Source: a bacterium
GTDB taxonomy: Bacteria > SZUA-79 > Acidulodesulfobacterales > Acidulodesulfobacteraceae
Direction: 5' to 3'
Assembly: GCA_021798875.1 (NCBI GenBank)
Contig: JAJZBN010000017.1
Coordinates: forward strand, 1-38,392
DNA length: 38,392 nt
Shown here piece after piece: positions 14,906 through 21,275 of this stretch. The first letter of the stretch is position 1. Every line of letters begins with the position of its first letter. Under the pieces are notes generated by a model. It saw only the letters and a list, made by a program, of their open reading frames with translations, made no database searches and was not told the DNA's origin. A program made the translations under genes and the position numbers.

Positions 14906-16267
14906 ATGAAAAAGAGAAAATTATTATTGCAGTCTTTTATATTTATATTATTCTTTGTTTTGTCCGCCGGAATAAATAGTCTATCGTCGGCTTATGCGGG
15001 GCAAAAAACCAACGGCGGCGGAAGCGTAGGCGGAGTCAAAAAATTTTTCGTCGATCCTTCCGATATGAGAGTCAGCTTCAATTTTCAAAATGCTAACGTA
15101 GTCGATGTTATAAAAATGATAGCAAAAGTTTCCAATATGAACGTTTTGATAGGCTCAAACGTGAAAGGAACCGTCACGATGAAAATGAAAGACGTTCCGC
15201 TAAAAAATATACTGTCCCTTATATTAGAGGCTTATGGTCTCGGCATGATAAAAAAAGATGGAATTTATTATATAAACTCTACAGGAACGATAGCGACCAT
15301 AGTATCGTCGGAGAAAAAAGCTAGAGCGATTTCCGAGCATAAAATAACGAGGCTCGTTCCAATTAATTACGTTTCTGCAAGCGGGTTGATGGCTAAAGTT
15401 AAATCGGTCTTAAGTTCTCAGGGAAGGGTCATTTACGATAAATCACTTCATTCTCTTCTGATTACCGATATTCCAAGCCGCGTTGCGAGAGCCGTAAGAT
15501 TGGTAAAAATGCTTGATAAAAGAACGCCTGAAGTCGAGATTATAGCTAAGATGGTCGAGGTGCAAAAAAATTATTCAAACCAACTCGGCATTAACTGGAA
15601 CGGCAGTTATCTCGGAGCAGCTCCGACTTCTTCAAGCGCCGCCGTTACGCCAAATTATTTCAGCGGTCAAACAACCGGTAATCCGGCTGGACCAGGTTTA
15701 AGTCCTACGCTTACTACTTCGGCTGCAGCAGGAACTTTTACGGTAGGCATATTAAACTCTTACGCAAGCATTAACGCAACCTTAGAAGCATTGGAAAGCT
15801 TGTCGAGAGCGAAATCAATCGCTTCTCCAAAGGTTGTCGTTCTTAATAACCAGACCGCTACGATTGAGAAAGGCGAGACCCTTTATCTGCCTGGCGTAGC
15901 AGGCGTCGGAGCAACGGCTGCTCCGCAAGCTATAACGGCGCAGATTTCGCTTCAAATAACTCCTCATATAATGGCAAACGGAAACGTTAAACTTGTAATT
16001 AATTCGTCGAATAATACCGTAGCTCCGCCCGTTTCCGGAGCCCAGGCTACTCTCGATACGGAAAGCGCCAATTCAACGGTTATTATCAAAAACGGACAGA
16101 CTGTCGTAATAGGCGGCGTTTACCAAATGAGCAAGACCGTTTCCAACAGCGGCGTTCCTGGGTTTATGAGCATTCCACTTCTTGGCTGGCTTTTTAAAAC
16201 AAAAAGCGTGACCTATTCAAAAGACGAACTTATGATATTTATAACACCCCGAATAATTAACGGTTAA
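14906..16267 (+). CDS. pilQ: Type IV pilus secretin PilQ (short form)
   Basis: A 453-residue outer-membrane secretin. A Sec signal peptide covers residues 1-31, ending AYA. An STN-type domain follows (VSFNFQNANVVDVIKMIA), then the N1 domain (VPINYVSASGLMAKVKSVL) and the C-terminal secretin beta domain with ASPKVVVLNNQTATIEKG and the terminal VPGFMSIPLLGWLFK ... LMIFITPRII signature. At 453 residues it is shorter than many PilQ proteins because the N-terminal AMIN domains that bind peptidoglycan are absent. It forms the pore through which the pilus exits. It is the last gene of the pilus unit, and no pilin or motor ATPase is in the window. Confidence 0.94.
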   Translation: MKKRKLLLQSFIFILFFVLSAGINSLSSAYAGQKTNGGGSVGGVKKFFVDPSDMRVSFNFQNANVVDVIKMIAKVSNMNVLIGSNVKGTVTMKMKDVPLKNILSLILEAYGLGMIKKDGIYYINSTGTIATIVSSEKKARAISEHKITRLVPINYVSASGLMAKVKSVLSSQGRVIYDKSLHSLLITDIPSRVARAVRLVKMLDKRTPEVEIIAKMVEVQKNYSNQLGINWNGSYLGAAPTSSSAAVTPNYFSGQTTGNPAGPGLSPTLTTSAAAGTFTVGILNSYASINATLEALESLSRAKSIASPKVVVLNNQTATIEKGETLYLPGVAGVGATAAPQAITAQISLQITPHIMANGNVKLVINSSNNTVAPPVSGAQATLDTESANSTVIIKNGQTVVIGGVYQMSKTVSNSGVPGFMSIPLLGWLFKTKSVTYSKDELMIFITPRIING

Positions 16268-16296
16268 CGTCAAGACTTTTAATTATTCCGTTTTTT

Positions 16297-16305
16297 TGAT
16301 AAAAT
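16297..16305 (+). promoter_or_regulatory. Extended -10 promoter of folE2, leaderless
   Basis: TG-A-TAAAAT (16297-16305) fits an extended -10 element. The expected start 7 nt downstream is the A of the folE2 ATG at 16312, and no ribosome site is present. The -35 region is poor, as is common for extended -10 promoters. Confidence 0.4.
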
Positions 16306-16311
16306 TAAGCA

Positions 16312-17217
16312 ATGTTGACGGACGTTCAAAATTCAAAAGACGGAAGAGGCATAGCCATAGATAAAGTCGGGATAAAAAACCTTCATTATCCTATATCGGT
16401 TCTCGATAAAGCAAAATCATTCCAGCATACCGTGGCAGACATAAATATGTACGTTGACCTTCCGCATTATTTCAAAGGCACGCATATGAGCCGCTTCTTA
16501 GAGGTTTTAAACCAATACAGGGGCGAAATAAGCATAGTTAATTTTCCCGATATTTTAAGAAAAATAAAGAAAGTTTTAAACGCAGGTTCCGCATCCGTCG
16601 AAATTGAATTCCCGTATTTTATAGAAAAAACCGCTCCCGTCAGCGGAAAGAAAAGCCTTATGGAGTATATCTGCTATTATAACGGAACTATAAAAGACGG
16701 AAAAGCTGCTGCTTCTAAACAGGAAAAAACAGAAATAAATGAAATAAAGAGATCGATAGCGATAAAGGGGTCAGAATTGAATTCTGACCCCTTTATCGCC
16801 GATAAGAAAGAGTCCGCCTGCGCTATCCGCTCCGACGACGAAAGCGTTATAATAATCGGCGTCAAGGTGCCAATAAACACTCTTTGTCCGTGTTCAAAAG
16901 AAATATCGAAATATGGGGCGCACAACCAGAGGGGCATAGTTTCGGTTTCGATAGAGTTCGATAAACTGATATGGTTTGAAGATATTATAGCCGATGTTGA
17001 ATCGTGTGCCAGTTCCCCAATTTATTCGCTGTTAAAGAGGGAAGACGAAAGATTTTTGACGGAGCATGCTTACGAAAATCCTATGTTTGTAGAAGACGTC
17101 GCAAGATGCGTAGCCGGAATACTCAAAAAGAATAAAAATATTAAGCGTTTCAAGGTAGAGGCGGAAAACTTTGAAAGCATTCATAACCATAACGCCTATG
17201 CTATGATAGAGGGATAA
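16312..17217 (+). CDS. folE2: GTP cyclohydrolase FolE2 with an in-frame palindrome-encoded insert
   Basis: A 301-residue type IB GTP cyclohydrolase, which converts GTP to dihydroneopterin triphosphate, the first step of folate synthesis. Family marks are FPYFIEKTAPVSGKKSLMEY, the metal-ligand and substrate segment INTLCPCSKEISKYGAHNQR, and a C-terminal RFKVEAENFESIHNHNAYA. The usual length is about 260 residues. The extra residues lie around 140-172, in a loop between the strand ending YNGTIKDGK and the strand SVIIIGVKVP. Residues 150-163 are encoded entirely by a 41-bp perfect palindrome, with peptide core KGSELNSDPF. All recognisable catalytic segments lie outside the insert, so the enzyme is probably active. 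There is no ribosome site; see the leaderless promoter upstream. Confidence 0.93.
   Translation: MLTDVQNSKDGRGIAIDKVGIKNLHYPISVLDKAKSFQHTVADINMYVDLPHYFKGTHMSRFLEVLNQYRGEISIVNFPDILRKIKKVLNAGSASVEIEFPYFIEKTAPVSGKKSLMEYICYYNGTIKDGKAAASKQEKTEINEIKRSIAIKGSELNSDPFIADKKESACAIRSDDESVIIIGVKVPINTLCPCSKEISKYGAHNQRGIVSVSIEFDKLIWFEDIIADVESCASSPIYSLLKREDERFLTEHAYENPMFVEDVARCVAGILKKNKNIKRFKVEAENFESIHNHNAYAMIEG
16759..16799. repeat. Coding palindromic element, copy 1 (inside folE2)
   Basis: Perfect 20-bp arms (16759-16778 and 16780-16799) around a single central G. The core is GGGGTCAGAATT-G-AATTCTGACCCC with outer arms GCGATAAA/TTTATCGC. It is read in frame as A-I-K-G-S-E-L-N-S-D-P-F-I-A, with no stop codon. 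The same core and reading frame recur in aroC. Confidence 0.93.
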
Positions 17218-17233
17218 AGAAAAATATATTAAG

Positions 17234-17274
17234 GAAATAAAGGTGTCAGAATTCAATTCTGACACCTTTATTTC
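17234..17274. repeat. Palindromic element, copy 2 (folE2-aroC intergenic)
   Basis: Perfect 20-bp arms (17234-17253 and 17255-17274) around a central C. The core is GGTGTCAGAATT-C-AATTCTGACACC: the G-to-T change in the left arm is matched by C-to-A in the right arm. The outer arms are GAAATAAA/TTTATTTC. It lies 17 bp after the folE2 stop and 52 bp before the aroC start, outside any gene. Confidence 0.93.
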
Positions 17275-17325
17275 TGACTTTATTCAAATTGCTAAGTTAT
17301 TAATGTTATCGGGAGGTAAGTAAAA

Positions 17326-18609
17326 ATGCTCAGATTTTTGACGGCTGGGGAGTCGCACGGCAAGGGACTTATTACAATAATAGACAATTTTCCTGCGGGC
17401 GTTAAAATAGACGAAGAGTTTATAAACGAAAAATTGAGGCTTAGGCAGTCGGGCTACGGCAGGGGCGCAAGGCAGAAAATAGAAACCGATAAAATAGAAT
17501 TTTTATCCGGAGTCAGGGGCGGTTTAACTACCGGTTCTCCGATATCGTTCTTTATAAAAAATAAGGATTACGAAAACTGGCGCGATAGGATGGACGTATA
17601 TAAACCAGTTCCGGAAGAAAGTAAAATTCATACGCCGAGACCTGGTCACGCCGATTTTGCCGGTTCGATAAAATTTGGGTTAGACGATATTAGAAATGTT
17701 TTGGAACGTTCCAGCGCAAGGGAAACTGCGTCGAGGGTTGCGGTCGGAGCGATTTGCCAGATATTTTTGAAAAATTTCGGCATCGAGTTTGCTTCTGCCG
17801 TGCTGAACATCGGCGGAATCGGAATTGAGACGGCTGAAATTTTGCCTGACACACATGCGGCTAAGAAAAAGGGGTCAGAATTGAATTCTGACCCCTTTTT
17901 CTCCGAAACAGCCGAAACAGACCGCTTTTCTATAGATATTTTCGACCCTGCTATTCGTCAAAATATCGAAAACTCCGAGCTCCGCATGCCGCATCCGGAA
18001 CTTGAAGAAAAAACTAAGGATTATATCGACAAAATGAAAGCAGAAGGCGATACCGTCGGCGGACTGATTACGGCTCAGGTAAAGGGCGTACCGGTGGGTC
18101 TTGGCAGTTTTACACAGTGGGACGAGAAATTGGATGCCCATATATCGATGTCCGTAATGAGCATTCAGGCAATTAAGAGCGTAGAAATCGGCGCCGGCGT
18201 AAAATCTGCTTATCTGAAAGGTTCGGAATGCCACGATTCGATATACAGTCAAAGCAGCGATAAAGAGAAAAGGAGGGATTCTGCCGTGTGCGGTTTTTAC
18301 AGAAAAACCGACAATGCCGGCGGCATAGAAGGCGGAATGTCTAACGGGGAAATAATAAGCGTAATCTGCGCAATGAAACCGATACCCACTTTAATGAAAC
18401 CCTATCTTGACACCGTTGACTTAAACACCTGCGAAGCAAAAAAAGCCTTTCTCGAAAGGTCAGACGTATGCGCCGTTCCGGCGGCGTCAATCGTCGTCGA
18501 ATCCGCCATCGCTTTTTCTATATGCTATTTTTTCCTCAAAAAATTCGGCGGCGATAGTTTTGCCGAAATTAAAAGAAATTACGACGGATATATAAAAAAT
18601 GAGCAGTAA
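17326..18609 (+). CDS. aroC: Chorismate synthase with an in-frame palindrome-encoded insert
   Basis: A 427-residue chorismate synthase, the last step of the shikimate pathway (EPSP to chorismate, needing reduced FMN). Diagnostic segments are TAGESHGKGL (6-15), RLRQSGYGRGARQKIETD, HTPRPGHADFAGSIKFG, RSSARETASRVAVGA, EGDTVGG and NAGGIEGGMSNGE. Family members are often 350-400 residues; the excess includes residues 180-193, encoded by a palindromic repeat with core KGSELNSDPF, and flanking low-conservation residues (about 170-205). A second variable stretch, SQSSDKEKRRD, lies near 305-318. Catalytic segments are intact, so function is likely kept. GGGAGG 11-16 nt before the ATG is the ribosome site. 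Confidence 0.95.
   Translation: MLRFLTAGESHGKGLITIIDNFPAGVKIDEEFINEKLRLRQSGYGRGARQKIETDKIEFLSGVRGGLTTGSPISFFIKNKDYENWRDRMDVYKPVPEESKIHTPRPGHADFAGSIKFGLDDIRNVLERSSARETASRVAVGAICQIFLKNFGIEFASAVLNIGGIGIETAEILPDTHAAKKKGSELNSDPFFSETAETDRFSIDIFDPAIRQNIENSELRMPHPELEEKTKDYIDKMKAEGDTVGGLITAQVKGVPVGLGSFTQWDEKLDAHISMSVMSIQAIKSVEIGAGVKSAYLKGSECHDSIYSQSSDKEKRRDSAVCGFYRKTDNAGGIEGGMSNGEIISVICAMKPIPTLMKPYLDTVDLNTCEAKKAFLERSDVCAVPAASIVVESAIAFSICYFFLKKFGGDSFAEIKRNYDGYIKNEQ
17864..17902. repeat. Coding palindromic element, copy 3 (inside aroC)
   Basis: Perfect 19-bp arms (17864-17882 and 17884-17902) around a central G. The core is identical to the folE2 copy: GGGGTCAGAATT-G-AATTCTGACCCC. The outer arms differ: AGAAAAA/TTTTTCT. 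It is read as K-K-K-G-S-E-L-N-S-D-P-F-F-S, the same frame as in folE2. Confidence 0.93.
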
Positions 18610-18683
18610 AATTGACTTTTATTTATATGTTTAATATACTTTAAATATATAGCAAATCTTTATTATGGAGAAATAGTATCAAT

Positions 18684-18941
18684 ATGAATGCAAGTATAAT
18701 CGATATATTTAATGCGCTTAAAGACAAGTTAGGCGAAAAGGAGGCAAAAACCATAACCGAATATTTCGAGGTTATGAACGAAAATTGCAAAAAAGAAAGT
18801 CAGGAAAATATGTTAAAGACCTTTGCAACTAAAGATGATCTAAATAAAGCGGTATTAACATTGATAAAATGGTTTATAGGCATTCAAATTGGTTTCGTTG
18901 GTATTATAGGTTTATTAATTGAGTTAATGTTAAAAAAATAG
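18684..18941 (+). CDS. Small coiled-coil protein with C-terminal membrane anchor
   Basis: An 85-residue protein: an acidic/basic helical N-terminus (1-55), the segment TFATKDDLNKAVLTLIKW, then one hydrophobic helix at about 62-82 and a Lys tail. The layout resembles DUF1640/CCDC90-like small bacterial proteins, which have a coiled coil followed by one membrane span. Function is unknown. GGAG lies about 13 nt before the ATG. It sits between aroC and aroK, but nothing ties it to aromatic synthesis. Confidence 0.65.
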   Translation: MNASIIDIFNALKDKLGEKEAKTITEYFEVMNENCKKESQENMLKTFATKDDLNKAVLTLIKWFIGIQIGFVGIIGLLIELMLKK

Positions 18942-18971
18942 ACTATAAAAAACAAAATTTATAATAAAATA

Positions 18972-19559
18972 TTGAAAACAAAAACTAATATTTTGCTAAT
19001 CGGCTTTATGGGAGCGGGGAAGACTGAAGTCGGGAAGATTCTTGCAAAAAATAAAAAATTTAATTTTATTGATTTGGACTGTTTAATAGAAGCGCAAGAG
19101 GGTATGAGTATTACGGAAATATTTAAACAAAAAGGCGAGAGTTATTTTAGAAATCTTGAAACCGAAATTTTGAAAAGAATAGATAACAATAAAACAGACA
19201 TATATAAATTAAAATTTGAAGAAAAATGTTTAGAAATAAACAGCCATGAAAGTAAAAACTGGGTAATATCTACCGGCGGAGGAATGCCGGCGTTTAACGG
19301 CAACATTAAATTGCTTAAAAATATAGGGACTGTCATATACCTTAAAGCCTGCGCAAAGACTATTTACGACAGAATAAAATCCGAAGTACACAGACCTGTT
19401 CTGGGCGGAAGCGGTTTTACCGAAGAAACCATTGCCGAAAAACTTAAGGAAAGAGAAAAATATTATGAACAGGCAGACTTTGTTATATACACCGAAAATT
19501 TAACTCCGCCCGCGGTAGCCGAAGAGATAGGGATTTTTATTAATAAAAATCAAAATTAA
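18972..19559 (+). CDS. aroK: Shikimate kinase
   Basis: A 195-residue cytoplasmic kinase that phosphorylates shikimate with ATP. The Walker A motif is GFMGAGKTEVGK (11-22), the substrate residues are DLDCLIE and FRNLETE, the Walker B-like GGG loop is VISTGGGMPAF, and the lid arginine segment is RPVLGGSG followed by LKEREKYYEQAD. Between FRNLETE and VISTGGG there are about 20 more residues than usual (around 70-90, Lys/Glu/Asn-rich), making it longer than typical shikimate kinases (about 170). The only start that leaves room for the P-loop is TTG at 18972; no Shine-Dalgarno is visible, so initiation may depend on coupling or be leaderless. Confidence 0.9.
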   Translation: MKTKTNILLIGFMGAGKTEVGKILAKNKKFNFIDLDCLIEAQEGMSITEIFKQKGESYFRNLETEILKRIDNNKTDIYKLKFEEKCLEINSHESKNWVISTGGGMPAFNGNIKLLKNIGTVIYLKACAKTIYDRIKSEVHRPVLGGSGFTEETIAEKLKEREKYYEQADFVIYTENLTPPAVAEEIGIFINKNQN

Positions 19560-19607
19560 AGTTTTTAAATTGATGTGACGATTAATTTATGAAAGGATAG
19601 GTTAAGC

Positions 19608-19633
19608 ATCTGATAATTTAGAAAATATCAGAT
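19608..19633. repeat. Inverted repeat upstream of the flagellin promoter
   Basis: ATCTGATA (19608-19615) and TATCAGAT (19626-19633) are perfect 8-bp arms around a 10-nt loop. It lies between aroK and the sigma-28-like promoter. It could be a weak terminator for aroK or an operator; no T-run follows on the plus strand. Confidence 0.45.
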
Positions 19634-19659
19634 AAAAATTAATTAAGGAGGTGAATATT

Positions 19660-19686
19660 TAAGGTTTTTAATTATTTAGTCGATGT
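19660..19686 (+). promoter_or_regulatory. fliC: Sigma-28 (FliA)-like promoter of flagellin
   Basis: TAAGGTTT at 19660-19667, 11 nt, then GTCGATGT at 19679-19686. The flagellar sigma-28 consensus is TAAAGTTT-N11-GCCGATAA, so the -35 matches 7 of 8 and the -10 keeps the CGAT core with exact spacing. Transcription would begin near 19693 and leave a leader of about 117 nt containing a strong GGAGG at 19797-19801 before the ATG. Confidence 0.5.
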
Positions 19687-19809
19687 TTTTCTAAAAGCGG
19701 CGAGGTGTTAATCTATTCCAAAAATAAGTTTTAAAAAGATAAAGCAAAAGTAACTTAATTTAACAATTTCGGCACGGACGCCGGAATATTTATCACGGAG
19801 GATAAAAAA

Positions 19810-20733
19810 ATGTATAACGGTCTATTTATCAATTCGAACCAGTCAGCCATCATAGCTACTGACAATCTTCAAAATACCAATAACCAATTAGGGCAAGCGT
19901 TAAACGAACTTTCCAGCGGTTTGCAGATAACGGGAGCTTGGGTCAATCCGGCAGGCTACGAAATAGCGCAGAGCTTGAATGCAACGTCTCTCGGCATTAA
20001 TCAGGCAACTTCAAACGCCAACAACGGAAATTCCTTAATCAATATCGCTTCAGGCGCTCTTTCTACCATACAGGGAATGCTTGGCACGATGCAGACCCTT
20101 GCTACAAACGCGGCAAACGGAACAAATAGCACGCAAAACTTACAGGCGTTAAACAGCGAATTTCAGCAACTTAGTTCGGAAATTACGCAGATTGCTGATT
20201 CTACGCAGTTTAACGGACTATCTCTTTTAAATGCAGTGTCAGCAGGTGCATCGGGAGCTATTACAAGCAGTTCAATTAGTGCATTTTCATTTCAAATTGG
20301 TCCTAACGCAAATACTGTAACCAATCAAATATCTGTTTCTATTCAGGGCGTTAGCGCTAGCTTATTAGGTATTACAAATTCCAATGGCAGCGTTACTACT
20401 GCTTTGCAGTCAGGACAAGGGACAGCCATCGGCGTTAACTTGAACACTAACGGCAGTGCATTAATAGCTCTTACGGCTGTTCAGGCGGCTATTAATCAGG
20501 TCGCCGGTATAAGCGGTCAGCTCGGTTCTTATCAGAACAGGGTTACGCAGATACTTGGAAACCTTCAGACTGAAGGAACGAACACTCAGGCTGCATATAA
20601 CAACATTATGGACGTCAACTTTGCGCAGGAAATGTCCCAGTTTACATTGCTTTCTACTCTGGCGCAGTCCGGTGAAGCTATGCTTTCTCAGGCTTCCATG
20701 GTTCCGCAGGGACTTTTGACCCTTTTGAAGTAA
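19810..20733 (+). CDS. fliC: Flagellin
   Basis: A 307-residue filament protein exported by the flagellar type III system. Conserved D0/D1 helices are present at both ends: TNNQLGQALNELSSGLQI (about 24-41), ANNGNSLINIASGALSTIQGML (about 70-91), and the C-terminal YQNRVTQILGNLQ with LAQSGEAMLSQASMVPQGLLTLLK at the end. The middle, about 145-220, is a short Ser/Thr/Asn-rich domain, a natural place for O-glycans. In the first D1 helix region the usual RINSAKDDAAG-like sequence is replaced by ITGAWVNPAGYE, which lacks the charged residues. GGAGG lies 9-13 nt before the ATG. It heads the flagellar set and has a sigma-28-like promoter. Confidence 0.94.
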   Translation: MYNGLFINSNQSAIIATDNLQNTNNQLGQALNELSSGLQITGAWVNPAGYEIAQSLNATSLGINQATSNANNGNSLINIASGALSTIQGMLGTMQTLATNAANGTNSTQNLQALNSEFQQLSSEITQIADSTQFNGLSLLNAVSAGASGAITSSSISAFSFQIGPNANTVTNQISVSIQGVSASLLGITNSNGSVTTALQSGQGTAIGVNLNTNGSALIALTAVQAAINQVAGISGQLGSYQNRVTQILGNLQTEGTNTQAAYNNIMDVNFAQEMSQFTLLSTLAQSGEAMLSQASMVPQGLLTLLK

Positions 20734-20763
20734 AATTTGTATGATTTGGGAATAGATTAAATT

Positions 20764-20800
20764 AATATTGGGGACAGATTTCAAATCTGTCCCCAATATT
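20764..20800. repeat. Variant palindromic element between flagellin and flaG
   Basis: Perfect 18-bp arms (20764-20781 and 20783-20800) around a central C. The core is GGGGACAGATTT-C-AAATCTGTCCCC, related to but distinct from GGGGTCAGAATT of the folE2/aroC copies. Outer arms are AATATT. It lies 30 bp after the flagellin stop, with T-rich sequence only further on, and could separate high flagellin mRNA from flaG as a stability hairpin or terminator. Confidence 0.9.
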
Positions 20801-20825
20801 TCAAATAAAAAAGAAGTGATATATC

Positions 20826-21233
20826 ATGAATAATTTATCGTTAAACATAAATTCGATAAACGTTAATAATAATACCAACTTGACCGAGCCTAACAACGTC
20901 AATATTCCAATAAACGTTAATACGAATAAAAATGCTGCAAGTCAAAATACCGACATTGCAGGTAATGCCTCAAATAAATCGGCGAATGTATCTTCAAATC
21001 AGTCTGGGTCGGCAAAAGAAAAAGAATTAAGCAAACAAATCGAGGCTAATCTTAATCCCTCGCCTATGTTGTCTCAGGCAATGCTTTTTAAATGGGATGC
21101 AAGCGCCGGAGGGGCGGTAATTAACGTAGTGGATTTTAAAACCGGTAAAGTATTAGCGCAAATTCCGCCTAATTCGGTTTTAAAAATAATGTCTAATTAC
21201 CAGAAAGGTTCGCTGTATAACGGTAAGTTATAA
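20826..21233 (+). CDS. flaG: FlaG-family flagellar protein
   Basis: A 135-residue protein. The N-terminal 75 residues are Asn/Ser-rich and low complexity. The C-terminal half has the FlaG domain: MLFKWDASAGGAVINVVDFKTGKVLAQIPPNSVLKIM, in which the V-D-x-x-T-G-x-V-x-x-Q-I-P-P pattern is diagnostic. FlaG influences filament length in several bacteria. It lies between flagellin and fliD, the usual order. GAAGTGA 8 nt upstream is the ribosome site. Confidence 0.88.
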   Translation: MNNLSLNINSINVNNNTNLTEPNNVNIPINVNTNKNAASQNTDIAGNASNKSANVSSNQSGSAKEKELSKQIEANLNPSPMLSQAMLFKWDASAGGAVINVVDFKTGKVLAQIPPNSVLKIMSNYQKGSLYNGKL

Positions 21234-21275
21234 AACTGCATCTTGTCCCTTATTATCTAAAAGAGGTGATATAAA

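Noticed and set aside
16759-17902. Reading the palindromes as rho-independent terminators or as a CRISPR array
   Set aside because: Two of them are inside intact, essential-type genes, so they cannot terminate efficiently there. Spacing is irregular (hundreds of bases) with no spacers, so it is not CRISPR.
17875-18252. 125-codon minus-strand frame inside aroC
   Set aside because: It is a shadow of aroC; its only notable part is the complement of the palindrome. The plus-strand frame is an unmistakable chorismate synthase.
18960-18972. Leaderless start for aroK from TATAAT at 18960-18965
   Set aside because: The spacing fits, but the start codon is TTG, which leaderless mRNAs rarely use, and no -35 is visible. 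TATAAT is frequent by chance in this AT-rich DNA.
19769-19785. Sigma-54-like sequence GGCACG-N before flagellin
   Set aside because: The -24 half looks good, but the -12 position has GG instead of GC, and the implied start would fall on the ribosome site. The sigma-28-like site fits better.
20461-20796. 111-codon minus-strand frame starting in the fliC-flaG palindrome
   Set aside because: The start MGTDLKSVPN comes from the palindrome and the rest is antisense to flagellin. There is no ribosome site or family match.
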